A stretch of 11,695 bases of DNA from Kiloniellaceae bacterium (lineage in GTDB: Bacteria; Pseudomonadota; Alphaproteobacteria; Kiloniellales; Kiloniellaceae): positions 1 to 11,695 of the forward strand of contig JAJFGM010000615.1 of the NCBI GenBank assembly GCA_021776145.1, written 5' to 3'. The position numbers and the translations under genes were made by a program. Within the stretch, counting starts at the first letter, position 1. Each line of letters starts with the position of its first letter. The notes beneath the pieces were generated by a model. That model worked only from the letters and a program-made list of their open reading frames with translations. It did no database searches and was not told where the DNA came from. This document shows positions 1-7,200 of this stretch, piece after piece.

Positions 1-90
1 ACTCGGGCAGCCGTGCAAGGTCGTCTTAACGATTGCCTGCGAAAGTTCGTGTCTGGCTCGAATCGAGATAGCGATTGCCGGAGGGACCCA

Positions 91-261
91 ATGGAGAGCA
101 CATCACTGAAGACCGAGGCGAGGGAGTTCGTCGACGACCTGTGGGCATTGGTCGATCAGGCCAAAACCGATGGCGATTTCATGCGCGCCCGTGAGCTTCA
201 ACGCGACGCCCGCGAGGCCGAGCTGCAGCTGGCGACCCAGACCCTACCCGCCCACAAGTGA
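91..261 (+). CDS. Small hypothetical protein (56 aa)
   Basis: I do not recognise this protein. The ATG at 91 is preceded by a good ribosome binding site (GGAGGG, 80-85), which is why it is preferred over an in-frame GTG at 13. The product is short, highly charged and predicted mostly helical: EAREFVDDLWALVDQAKTDG is followed by an Arg/Glu/Ala-rich stretch (residues about 29-47). There is no signal peptide, membrane segment or cysteine motif, so it is probably a soluble cytoplasmic protein. Its stop codon TGA (259-261) lies inside the left terminal inverted repeat of the adjacent structured element (257-552). The present C-terminus may therefore have been created by insertion of that element. 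It could also be a fortuitous frame, but the strong ribosome binding site and charged helical composition argue for a real gene. Confidence 0.55.
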   Translation: MESTSLKTEAREFVDDLWALVDQAKTDGDFMRARELQRDAREAELQLATQTLPAHK

Positions 262-285
262 TTCGACGCAGAGATTATGCCTGTT
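257..285 (+). repeat. Left terminal inverted repeat
   Basis: This is the 29-bp left arm, matching the reverse complement of 524-552 at 25 of 29 positions. The mismatches are at 261, 262, 267 and 278. It contains the stop codon of the upstream 56-aa gene. Confidence 0.7.
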
Positions 286-409
286 GCATGGAGGCCAGCC
301 GTCCCTCTGGGTAGGCGCGCTGCGCCGCGCGATGCGGGACATCGGGCCCAAGGTTTGCGCCAAGCGGGTAGCGCAACGCCCCCAGAGGGCCGAGTGGCCC
401 CAACGAAGG

Positions 410-520
410 CCGCGATCTTGTGCCCGCCTGCGGCCCCGCTGGGACGCATGGCGCGAATTGCTCGTGGTGACTGGCACCACCGCGCAATCCGCGCCTTGCC
501 GGCGGGCAAGATCTTCGCGG
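410..520 (+). other. Large composite stem-loop inside the repeat element
   Basis: The outer stem pairs 410-413 with 517-520, 414-420 with 507-513 and 423-428 with 501-506. It encloses a second stem, 450-455 with 490-495 (GGCGCG/CGCGCC), 457-461 with 484-488 (ATTGC/GCAAT) and 464-469 with 475-480 (GTGGTG/CACCAC), closed by the loop ACTGG. An alternative local hairpin is CTTGCC-GGCG-GGCAAG (495-510). Several independent arms keeping complementarity suggests selection for a DNA cruciform or RNA fold. No uridine tract follows, so it is not a canonical terminator in either direction. Confidence 0.55.
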
Positions 521-523
521 TGA

Positions 524-552
524 AACAGTCATAATCTCTGTGTCGAGCCACT
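524..552 (-). repeat. Right terminal inverted repeat
   Basis: This is the 29-bp right arm, the reverse complement of 257-285 with four mismatches. The repeats flank about 240 bp of densely palindromic DNA. The right end lies 62 nt from the pheA stop codon, so transcripts running out of kdsB-pheA would enter the element from this side. Confidence 0.7.
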
Positions 553-614
553 AGGGTTCGTACCAGAGATGCCATAGTTTCAGATTGGCGTTGGCGGCTC
601 GCCGTCGCCCGGCT

Positions 615-1469
615 TCAGCCCTTGCGGAAAGAACTGGCGGGATAGACGCCGAGGATTTTCACCTCGCGCGAGAAAAAACTGAGCTCCTCGAGCGCGAGCT
701 GCACTGACTTGGAGTCGGGGTGTCCGTCGATGTCGGCGTAGAACTGGGCGACGGTGAAGCTGCCGTCGACGATATAGCTTTCCAGTTTTGTGATATTGAC
801 GCCGTTGGTGGCAAAGCCCCCAAGGGCCTTGTATAGCGCCGCCGGTACGGAGCGGACGCGAAAAACGAAGCTGGTAATCACCCGGCCGTTTTTCGCCTCC
901 GGGTGGGTCGGCTCCTTCGACATGATGATAAAACGGGTGGTGTTGTGCTCGTTGTCCTGGACATCCGCCTCGAGCAGATCCAGTCCATAGATTTCGCAGG
1001 CCAGGGTCGACGCAAATGCCCCGACAGTCTGATCGCCAAGTGCCGCCACTTCGCCGGCGGCGCCGGCTGTATCGGCAGCCACCACCGGCGTTATCGCATG
1101 TTGGCGCAGGAAGTTGCGGCATTGCGACAAGGCATGCACGTGGCTGCGAACGGTCTTGATGTCGGCGAGTTTCGCGCCCTTGGGCGCCAGCAACTGATGA
1201 TCGACGCGCTGAAAGTGCTCGGCGATGATATGCAGGCCGGATTCCGGCAGCAGATGATGGATATCGGCGACGCGTCCGGCGATCGAGTTGTCGATTGGGA
1301 TCATGGCGAGCCGCGCCGTGCCGTTGTTAGCGGCGGCGAAGGTGTCGTCGAAGGATGCGCAAGGCAGGGTCACCATGTCCGGGTATGCCGTCCGACAGGC
1401 GAGATCCGAAAAGGCTCCGGGCGCGCCCTGGAAGGCAATCAGGTTGTTTGGGCTGGCGTCCTTGGCCAT
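615..1469 (-). CDS. pheA: Prephenate dehydratase (P-protein, monofunctional)
   Basis: Prephenate dehydratase (EC 4.2.1.51) decarboxylates and dehydrates prephenate to phenylpyruvate, the committed step of phenylalanine synthesis in the cytoplasm. The protein is 284 aa from the ATG at 1469. The N-terminal PDT domain (about 10-185) starts with IAFQGAPGAFSD and ends with the catalytic Thr-Arg-Phe motif (NTTRF, residues 176-180). A C-terminal ACT domain (about 197-276) binds phenylalanine for feedback inhibition and contains ALYKALGGFATNGVN and the LES motif (229-231). There is no chorismate mutase domain, as is usual for alphaproteobacteria. A TTG start at 1481 would add four residues, but GAGG directly abuts it, so the ATG is preferred although its own ribosome binding site is only moderate. 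It lies 53 nt downstream of kdsB on the same strand and is probably co-transcribed. Confidence 0.95.
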   Translation of the reverse strand: MAKDASPNNLIAFQGAPGAFSDLACRTAYPDMVTLPCASFDDTFAAANNGTARLAMIPIDNSIAGRVADIHHLLPESGLHIIAEHFQRVDHQLLAPKGAKLADIKTVRSHVHALSQCRNFLRQHAITPVVAADTAGAAGEVAALGDQTVGAFASTLACEIYGLDLLEADVQDNEHNTTRFIIMSKEPTHPEAKNGRVITSFVFRVRSVPAALYKALGGFATNGVNITKLESYIVDGSFTVAQFYADIDGHPDSKSVQLALEELSFFSREVKILGVYPASSFRKG

Positions 1470-1522
1470 GTGTCTCGTCAACCTCTATTCGGCGTCTCAG
1501 GCCGCAGTGTCACGTCGCAGTC

Positions 1523-2290
1523 TCAGGCTAGGTCCCGGGGGTCCAGCAAGTCGCGGGCACGGGCCAAGTCGGCCGGAGTATCGACACCGAGCGGTAGGGT
1601 GTCAACGAGAGCGACATCTATGCGCATGCCGTCTTCCAGGGCGCGCAGCTGTTCCAGCTTCTCGCGGCTTTCAAGCGGTGACGGCGGCAGGGCGACAAAG
1701 CGCTGCAAGGCGGCTCGGCGGAAGGCATAGAGGCCGATGTGGTGATACAACGGCTGGCCGTCGTCTGCTCCCGGCCAGGGCACCGGGCTGCGGCTGAAAT
1801 AAAGCGCCCGTGCCACGGGACGACCAGGCGGGAAGGCGACGGCGGCCTTGACGACATTGGGGTTGCGGCGCTCGGCCGGGTCGTTGATCTCAACCGCCAA
1901 TGTCGCGATATCGACGTCCGGGTCCATCAAGGCCTGAAAGGCGGCGCGGATGATTTTCGGCTCCAGGGTCGGAAGATCGCCCTGCACATTGATCACGGCG
2001 TCGTGCTTGCGGTCGGGGTCGAGATCCTGCAGGGCGGCAAAAATCCGGTCGGACCCGGACGGCAGATCGGGGTCGGTCAAGACGGCGCGGCCGCCGGCGG
2101 CCTCGACGGCAAGAACGATTTCCGGCTCGGCGCAGGCCACCACGACCGGCCCAAGTTCGGCCGCTTCGGCACGGCGCAGGCAATGCACGATCATCGGCAT
2201 GCCATGGATATCGGCGAGGGGCTTGTTGGGCAGCCGGCTCGAGGCCATGCGCGCGGGGATCAGCAGGATCGGATTTGCGGGAAGCGTCAT
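1523..2290 (-). CDS. kdsB: 3-deoxy-manno-octulosonate cytidylyltransferase (CMP-Kdo synthetase)
   Basis: KdsB (EC 2.7.7.38) activates Kdo with CTP to CMP-Kdo, the donor for lipid A-core assembly of lipopolysaccharide in the cytoplasm. The protein is 255 aa, normal for the family. The nucleotidyltransferase fold shows the N-terminal loop IPARMASSRLPNKPL (11-25), the PSGSDRI motif (77-83), the metal-site motif NVQGDLP (101-107; many enterobacterial enzymes have Glu after the Asp) and YHHIGLYAFRR in the second half. The ATG at 2290 has AAGG about 6 nt upstream. It is the first gene of a likely kdsB-pheA operon and diverges from the cytochrome c gene. It marks the host as a Gram-negative organism with Kdo-containing lipopolysaccharide. 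Confidence 0.95.
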   Translation of the reverse strand: MTLPANPILLIPARMASSRLPNKPLADIHGMPMIVHCLRRAEAAELGPVVVACAEPEIVLAVEAAGGRAVLTDPDLPSGSDRIFAALQDLDPDRKHDAVINVQGDLPTLEPKIIRAAFQALMDPDVDIATLAVEINDPAERRNPNVVKAAVAFPPGRPVARALYFSRSPVPWPGADDGQPLYHHIGLYAFRRAALQRFVALPPSPLESREKLEQLRALEDGMRIDVALVDTLPLGVDTPADLARARDLLDPRDLA

Positions 2291-2484
2291 GTCGCCTTCA
2301 CTGTCAGATAGCTTGAATCAGGCTGGGTTGGGCCGGTTGCGTTGACGGCTTTCATGCTGATCGCGCGTGCTCGGTTGGCATCGCGCGGGTCAATTGCCCA
2401 ACGGTAATCCAATTCGGTGCGTCGAGGTGCACAATAAGCCTGCGCCGCAATGCGAAAAACGCCTTTTTGGCCCCGCCTCGCCTA

Positions 2485-2513
2485 TTGAACGGCGGCGGAC
2501 CCGCCTGTATTGT
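2485..2513 (+). promoter_or_regulatory. Candidate sigma-70-type promoter for the cytochrome c gene
   Basis: TTGAAC (2485-2490) and TATTGT (2508-2513) are separated by exactly 17 nt. Each hexamer matches the consensus at 4 of 6 positions. A start site near 2520 would leave a 5' leader of about 27 nt before the cytochrome ATG at 2547. This is the best hexamer pair I found in the 256-nt divergent region. No equally good pair was found for kdsB on the other strand. It is an inference from spacing and hexamers only. Confidence 0.35.
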
Positions 2514-2546
2514 CCGCCGCAGTTGTGCGAAATTGGGGGTTTCCAG

Positions 2547-3092
2547 ATGGCATCGTCACTTGAATTCAACAAGGTCGCCGCCGCGGTTCTTGCCGCTGGC
2601 GTGGTTGCCATGGCGACGGGGTTCGTGGCGGAGTTGCTGTTTCACCCGACGGAACTCGAAAATCATGCCTATGTGGTCGAGTCCGAGGGTGAAGAGATGG
2701 TCGAGGCGGCCGTGACCGAGGCGCCCATGGAAGAGTCGCTGCTCGGACTCATGGCGGCAGCCGACGTCGCCGCTGGCGAGAAGGTCTGGAAGAAATGCAA
2801 GTCTTGCCACGACCTTAGCAAGGGTGGTCCGCACAAGATCGGCCCCAATCTCTACGATATCGTCAATCGCTCCATCGCTGGCGCCGAGGGATTTGGCTAC
2901 TCCAGCGCCTTGCAGGAAATGTCGGCGGAAACCTGGACCTATGAGAATCTCGGCGCCTTCCTGAGCAAACCCAAGGATTGGGCGCCGGGCACCAAGATGG
3001 CATTTCCCGGTCTCAAATCGGTGGCGCAACGCGCCGACCTGATTGCCTATCTGCGCAGCCAGAGTGACAACCCAGCCGCGATGCCCGAGTAG
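2547..3092 (+). CDS. cycM: Membrane-anchored class I cytochrome c (CycM/c552-like)
   Basis: This is a periplasm-facing c-type cytochrome, 181 aa, that probably shuttles electrons between the bc1 complex and a terminal oxidase, as the related CycM does. The N-terminus carries an uncleaved membrane anchor (about residues 9-32, rich in Ala/Val). An acidic, flexible linker follows (about 37-70, including ESEGEEMVEAA). The haem domain (about 72-171) has the haem-binding CKSCH (84-88) with His88 as proximal ligand, the conserved GPNLYDIV (99-106) and a probable distal Met151 in GTKMAFPG. The ATG at 2547 is preceded by GGGGG (2535-2539) at good spacing; an earlier in-frame start at 2367 lacks support. 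The gene symbol is by resemblance. It diverges from kdsB, and hisN follows after 80 nt. Confidence 0.9.
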   Translation: MASSLEFNKVAAAVLAAGVVAMATGFVAELLFHPTELENHAYVVESEGEEMVEAAVTEAPMEESLLGLMAAADVAAGEKVWKKCKSCHDLSKGGPHKIGPNLYDIVNRSIAGAEGFGYSSALQEMSAETWTYENLGAFLSKPKDWAPGTKMAFPGLKSVAQRADLIAYLRSQSDNPAAMPE

Positions 3093-3172
3093 ACCCGGCC
3101 CATTGCCGACACCAGCGTGGGATTTTCGCGAGATGGCGGGCAGATCAAACCCGTAATGCTCAGGAGTGCGGC

Positions 3173-3967
3173 TTGCCGACCTCGAACCTCGACGCACAGC
3201 TTGATCTCGCCGAGCGCCTGGTCGAGGCAACCCGCCCGATCATCACCGGCTACTTCCGCCAAGCCGTCGACATCGACCAAAAGGCCGACGCAACGCCGGT
3301 GACCATTGCCGATCGCGCGGCCGAGGCGGAAATGCGCCGGCTCATCGCCGCCACCTTTCCGGCGCATGGCATCGTTGGCGAAGAAGAGGGCGCGGTGCGG
3401 CCCGGGGCCGAGTACGTCTGGGTGCTCGATCCCATCGACGGAACCAAGCGTTTCATCACCGGCAATCCCTGCTTCGGCACCTTGGTCGCTCTTCTGAGGG
3501 ACGGGCGCCCCTTGCTCGGTGTCATCGACATGCCGCTCCTGGCCGAGCGTTGGATCGGCGCCGAGGGGCGTGCGACGCTTTTTGTCGACCGCCTTGGACG
3601 CAGACCGGCGCGCACGCGCACCTGCCCCGACATTGCCGAGGCATCGCTCTACAGCACATCGCCGCATATGTTTGAAGGGCCCGATGCTCCGGCCTTCGCG
3701 CGGGTGCGCGATGCCGCCGGCTTGGTGCTCTATGGCAGCGAGTGTTACGGATACGGCTTGCTGGCCAGCGGCCATAGCGATCTTGTGATCGAGGCCGACA
3801 TGGCGCCCTACGACTACCTGGCGCAAGTGCCCATCATCACCGGCGCGGGCGGTGTCATGAGCGACTGGCAAGGCGGCGCTTTGGGCCTGAATTCCGGCCA
3901 CCGCGTTCTTGCCGCCGGCGACCCGCATTGCCACGCCCGGGCCGTGGCGCTTCTGGCCGCGGCGTGA
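3173..3967 (+). CDS. hisN: Histidinol-phosphatase, inositol monophosphatase family
   Basis: This is a Mg2+-dependent phosphatase of the IMPase superfamily, 264 aa. The best match is HisN, which hydrolyses L-histidinol phosphate to histidinol in histidine synthesis. Visible motifs are GEEEG (69-73, metal-binding Glu), WVLDPIDGTKRF (83-94, metal-binding Asp86 and Asp89), then ITGNPCFGTLVALL, and the C-terminal PYDYLAQVPII (212-222, metal-binding Asp214). The KRFITG continuation after the DPIDGT motif favours histidinol-phosphatase over a generic inositol phosphatase or CysQ, but substrate cannot be proven from sequence. The start is a TTG at 3173 with a strong AGGAG (3162-3166), and no ATG competes nearby. 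It lies 80 nt after the cytochrome gene and 210 nt before yejA. Confidence 0.88.
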   Translation: MPTSNLDAQLDLAERLVEATRPIITGYFRQAVDIDQKADATPVTIADRAAEAEMRRLIAATFPAHGIVGEEEGAVRPGAEYVWVLDPIDGTKRFITGNPCFGTLVALLRDGRPLLGVIDMPLLAERWIGAEGRATLFVDRLGRRPARTRTCPDIAEASLYSTSPHMFEGPDAPAFARVRDAAGLVLYGSECYGYGLLASGHSDLVIEADMAPYDYLAQVPIITGAGGVMSDWQGGALGLNSGHRVLAAGDPHCHARAVALLAAA

Positions 3968-4003
3968 GGCCGCAATCAAAGGCGATTGGACGCTTGTCTT
4001 GGA

Positions 4004-4032
4004 GGGACAGGCCGCCAATTAGTACCTATTAT
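4004..4032 (+). promoter_or_regulatory. Candidate promoter upstream of yejA
   Basis: GGGACA (4004-4009, 4 of 6 to the -35 consensus) and TATTAT (4027-4032, 5 of 6 to the -10 consensus) are spaced by 17 nt in an AT-richer patch of the 210-nt hisN-yejA gap. Transcription from about 4039 would give a leader of roughly 140 nt before yejA. This rests on the hexamers alone. Confidence 0.35.
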
Positions 4033-4177
4033 GATGCGATATCCGACGGCATCGTTATCGTCATGGGCAAGCGCGCGTGAGCCCATCTGGCAAAGACGCT
4101 GTTGATTGGTCGCGTTTGTTCGCGGATCAAAGCAATGGTTCGCGAATGTCCCCCGCCAACCTGCTTGAGAGACAAAT

Positions 4178-6028
4178 ATGATCTCTGCAATGACATGCTT
4201 TCGCGGCATCAAGGGTGTCGCCCTCGGCCTTCTTCTGGCGGCGGCTCTGCTGCAGCCGGCGTTCGCCCAAGAACAGAAAATCATCAAGTCCTGGGCAATG
4301 TCGGAGTTTGGCGAGCCGCTCTACAAGGATGGTTTGGAGCACTGGCCCTACGTCAATCCCGATGCGCCCAAGGGCGGCAAGATAGTGCTCGGCGCCTTTG
4401 GCACGTTCGATACTCTCAACCCCATCATCCTCAAGGGCGAATTTCCGAGCTCGATCGGCCACACTTTTGACAGCCTGATGGTGGCTTCGTCCGACGAATT
4501 GCTGAGCGCCTATGGCCTCATTGCCGAGAGCGTCGAGTACCCCGAGGACGTGAGTTGGGCGATTTTCAACATTCGCCCCGAGGCGCGCTTTAACGACGGC
4601 ATGCCGATCACCGCGCATGACTTCAAGTATTCCTTCGAAATGGTACGCGAACACGGCCGGCCGTTCCTCAAGTCCTTCCGCGCCGATATCGTTAGTGCCG
4701 AAGTGCTGTCCGAGCAGCGCATAAAATACAGCTTCAAGACCCGCGACAGCATGAAACCCTTGATGATCGCGGCTGGGTTTTCGCCCCTGGCGAAACACTA
4801 CTGGAAAGACAGGGACATCTCGAAAACGACGCTGGAGCCTCCGGTGTCCAGCGGCGCTTATCGCATCAAGACCTTGAGTCCCGGCCGCTCCATCACCTAC
4901 GAACGCATCGATGACTATTGGGCCGCCGACCTACCGGTCAGCCGCGGCCTCTATAACTTCGATGAAATCCGCTACGACTATTACCGGGATGAGACCGTCG
5001 AATTCGAAGCCTTCAAGGCCGGGGAAATCGACTTTCGCGGGGAGAATTCCGCCAAGCGCTGGACCACGGGCTACGACATCGATCCCGTCAAGAAGGGCGA
5101 TATGGTGACTCGTGTCGTGCCAGACGAGAACCCCAGGGGCATTGGCGCCTTTTTCTTCAACCTTCGCCAGCCGCAATTCCACGACAAGCGTGTCCGCGAA
5201 GCCATCACCTTTCTCTACGATTTCGAAGCCATCCAACGCACCCTGCTTTATGGCCATTACAAGCGCATCCGGAGCTATTTCCCGAATTCCGACTATGGCG
5301 CCTCCGGCCCGCCGACGTCGCAGGAGCTGACGATCCTCGAACCCTTCATGGAAAATATCCCACAAGAGGTGATGAGCAAGGCCTTCGAACCGCCGGTGAC
5401 CGATGGGAGTGGTCGAAATCGTCAAAACCGGCACCAAGCGCTGCGACTTTTCAAGGCGGCCGGCTGGGAGGTCAAAGCCGGCAAGCTGATCAACGTCGAA
5501 AGTGGCAAGCAATTGACGTTGGAGATCATGACCGCGGCGCCGGAAACCGAACGCCTGTCCGCTCCTTTCATTCAAAGCATGAAACGCGCCGGCATCGATG
5601 CCAGTATCCGTGTCGTCGATGTACCGCAGTGGCGCAACCGCATCGAAGCGAAGGACTTCGACATCTATGCCGCCCGCAACAACTTCTTCCCACCGCCGGG
5701 TTCTGAACTCTACAGCTATTTCGGTTCCGAATCGGCCGACGATCCAGGCGGCGGCAACCGCATGGGTTACAAGAGCGATGTCGCCGATGCCCTGATCGAG
5801 CAGATCATTTCGGCAAAGGACCTGGAAACCTTGAAAGCCACGACACGTGCGCTGGACCGGGTCATGCTGTGGAACTTCAACCTGGTGCCGCTTTATTATT
5901 CTGACGAATCCTGGATCGCCTATTGGAACAGGTTCGGGCGGCCGGACAGGAAACCGCGCTATTCTGTCGGCTTCCCGGATTCGTGGTGGCTCGACGCAGA
6001 ATTGGCGGCGGGCTTGCGGCAGAAATAG
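4178..6028 (+). CDS. yejA: YejA-type ABC transporter substrate-binding protein (family 5)
   Basis: This is the periplasmic peptide-binding subunit of the YejABEF importer, 616 aa, the usual size for YejA. A Sec signal peptide spans residues 1-30 (positive Arg9/Lys12, hydrophobic core 14-25, cleavage at AFA before Gln31). The mature N-terminus carries the YejA-typical YVNPDAPKGGKIVLGAFGTF followed by DTLNP. The large SBP_bac_5 domain fills most of the remainder, and the C-terminus ends in FPDSWWLDAELAAGLRQK. In enterobacteria this system imports microcin C; in Brucella and rhizobia it affects peptide uptake and tolerance to antimicrobial peptides. The ligand here is unknown. The ATG at 4178 has GAGAG about 8 nt upstream; Met5 is a weaker alternative. 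It is the first gene of the operon. Confidence 0.93.
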   Translation: MISAMTCFRGIKGVALGLLLAAALLQPAFAQEQKIIKSWAMSEFGEPLYKDGLEHWPYVNPDAPKGGKIVLGAFGTFDTLNPIILKGEFPSSIGHTFDSLMVASSDELLSAYGLIAESVEYPEDVSWAIFNIRPEARFNDGMPITAHDFKYSFEMVREHGRPFLKSFRADIVSAEVLSEQRIKYSFKTRDSMKPLMIAAGFSPLAKHYWKDRDISKTTLEPPVSSGAYRIKTLSPGRSITYERIDDYWAADLPVSRGLYNFDEIRYDYYRDETVEFEAFKAGEIDFRGENSAKRWTTGYDIDPVKKGDMVTRVVPDENPRGIGAFFFNLRQPQFHDKRVREAITFLYDFEAIQRTLLYGHYKRIRSYFPNSDYGASGPPTSQELTILEPFMENIPQEVMSKAFEPPVTDGSGRNRQNRHQALRLFKAAGWEVKAGKLINVESGKQLTLEIMTAAPETERLSAPFIQSMKRAGIDASIRVVDVPQWRNRIEAKDFDIYAARNNFFPPPGSELYSYFGSESADDPGGGNRMGYKSDVADALIEQIISAKDLETLKATTRALDRVMLWNFNLVPLYYSDESWIAYWNRFGRPDRKPRYSVGFPDSWWLDAELAAGLRQK

Positions 6029-6055
6029 CCTGTCGCTAGACTCTCTGTTCTGGGA

Positions 6056-6072
6056 GTTCCTCTTCAAGGAAC
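6056..6072 (+). other. Intercistronic hairpin between yejA and yejB
   Basis: GTTCCT (6056-6061) pairs with AGGAAC (6067-6072) around the loop CTTCA. It is followed immediately by the 10-bp palindrome ACCGCGCGGT (6071-6080). It lies in the 60-nt gap between the binding-protein gene and the first permease. There is no T tract, so it looks like an RNA-stabilising or attenuating stem rather than a full terminator. It also contains the only purine-rich AAGGAA close to yejB. Confidence 0.45.
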
Positions 6073-6088
6073 CGCGCGGTCCGCCTGA

Positions 6089-7198
6089 ATGCTCGCCTAC
6101 ATCATCCGAAGATTGCTTCTGATTATCCCGACCTTGTTCGGAATCATGGTGATCAACTTTGTCGTCGTCCAGTTTGCACCTGGTGGGCCGGTGGAGCAGA
6201 TGATCGCCCAGATCCAGGGCGAAGCCGTCGGTGCAACAGAGCGCTTCACCAGTGGCGGCGCCGATATCCGCGAGAGCGCCAAAGGTGACAATCGTGGAGC
6301 TGGAGGGACAACCAGCAAGTACCGCGGCGCCCAGGGTCTTGACCCGGAAATTGTCGCCGAAATCGAGCGCATGTTTGGTTTCGACAAGCCGTTGCATGAA
6401 CGCTTCTTCCTGATGATCGGCAACTATATGAAGTTCGATTTCGGGGAGAGCTACTTCCGCGACAGACGCGTCGTCGACCTAGTTCTCGAAAAAATGCCGG
6501 TGTCGATTTCACTCGGTCTGTGGACGACATTCCTGGTCTATCTAATCTCGATCCCTCTGGGCGTGGCCAAGGCGACGCGGGATGGCTCGCGTTTCGATAT
6601 ATGGACCAGCGGTACTGTCATCGTCGGCTATGCGATCCCCTCCTTTCTATTTGCCATCATCTTGATCATGGTATTCGCTGGCGGCCGATATCTGGACCTC
6701 TTTCCACTGCGCGGCCTGGTATCGGAAGATTGGGCCAGCTTTCCCTGGTGGCAGAAAGTGCTGGATTACCTCTGGCACATAACGCTGCCGGTTACGGCCA
6801 TGGTGATTTCCGGCTTCGCGGGCCTCACCATGCTGACCAAGAATTCCTTTCTCGACGAGATCAACAAACACTACGTGATCACGGCAAGAGCCAAAGGTCT
6901 GGGCGAGAACCAGGTGCTGTATGGCCACGTCTTCCGCAACGCCATGCTGATCATCATCGCCGGCTTCCCGGGCGCTTTCATCGGCGTGTTGTTCACAGGG
7001 GCCCTATTGATAGAGGTCATATTTTCTCTCGACGGCCTCGGCCTGCTCGGCTTCGAGGCGGCCATCAATCGTGACTACCCGGTTATCTTTGGAACCCTCT
7101 TTTTCTTCACGTTGCTGGGCCTGGTCGTCAACCTGATCAGCGATCTGACCTATGTCCTTGTCGATCCGCGTATCGATTTCGAATCTCGGGAGGTCTAA
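6089..7198 (+). CDS. yejB: YejB-type ABC transporter permease
   Basis: This is the inner-membrane permease of the YejABEF peptide importer, 369 aa, matching the family length (about 364). The first membrane helix (about 8-30, ending VVVQFAPGG) is followed by the long periplasmic insertion characteristic of YejB (about 31-135), including YRGAQGLDPEIVAEIERMFG. The BPD_transp_1 core then has helices near 139-160, 175-197, 231-250, 284-312 and 333-356. The cytoplasmic EAA loop that contacts the ATPase is at about 262-286 (ITARAKGLGENQ...HVFRNAM). The C-terminus VDPRIDFESREV is typical. The ATG at 6089 lacks a well-spaced Shine-Dalgarno sequence: the nearest AAGGAA ends about 17 nt upstream and is buried in a hairpin. 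Translation may therefore depend on structure or on coupling. Confidence 0.95.
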   Translation: MLAYIIRRLLLIIPTLFGIMVINFVVVQFAPGGPVEQMIAQIQGEAVGATERFTSGGADIRESAKGDNRGAGGTTSKYRGAQGLDPEIVAEIERMFGFDKPLHERFFLMIGNYMKFDFGESYFRDRRVVDLVLEKMPVSISLGLWTTFLVYLISIPLGVAKATRDGSRFDIWTSGTVIVGYAIPSFLFAIILIMVFAGGRYLDLFPLRGLVSEDWASFPWWQKVLDYLWHITLPVTAMVISGFAGLTMLTKNSFLDEINKHYVITARAKGLGENQVLYGHVFRNAMLIIIAGFPGAFIGVLFTGALLIEVIFSLDGLGLLGFEAAINRDYPVIFGTLFFFTLLGLVVNLISDLTYVLVDPRIDFESREV

Positions 7199-7200
7199 GC

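Larger units (their letters stand above)
257..552. repeat. ERIC/MITE-like palindromic element with terminal inverted repeats
   Basis: The stretch between the small gene and pheA is bounded by imperfect terminal inverted repeats: 257-285 is the reverse complement of 524-552 at 25 of 29 positions, with the core CAGAGATTATG identical. Inside are many nested stems: 303-311 with 381-389 (CCCTCTGGG/CCCAGAGGG), 355-360 with 371-376, 387-391 with 396-400, 410-428 with 501-520 (including GATCTTG/CAAGATC and CCCGCC/GGCGGG), 450-461 with 484-495, and 464-469 with 475-480. No convincing gene lies within it. I see no clear target-site duplication. The architecture fits an intergenic repeat unit (ERIC type) or a non-autonomous MITE. 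A structured RNA is the alternative. Genomic copy number would decide, and no second copy is seen in this window. Confidence 0.65.

Noticed and set aside
198..575. Several open frames of 78-125 codons on both strands within the palindromic element
   Set aside because: They overlap each other on both strands, are Arg/Pro/Ala-rich, and arise from GC-rich stem sequences that lack stops. None has a convincing start signal.
2455..2468. AAAAA-CGCC-TTTTT dyad in the kdsB-cycM divergent region
   Set aside because: The stem is only A-T pairs with a short loop and lies between divergent genes, where no terminator is expected. At most it is an AT-rich patch.
3047..4018. A 323-codon open frame on the minus strand opposite hisN
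   Set aside because: hisN on the plus strand has all IMPase motifs and a strong ribosome binding site. The antisense translation looks like low-information shadow sequence.
4931..6397. A 488-codon open frame on the minus strand opposite yejA and yejB
   Set aside because: It is antisense to clear YejA and YejB coding sequence, spans the gap between them, and shows no domain or ribosome binding site I could recognise.
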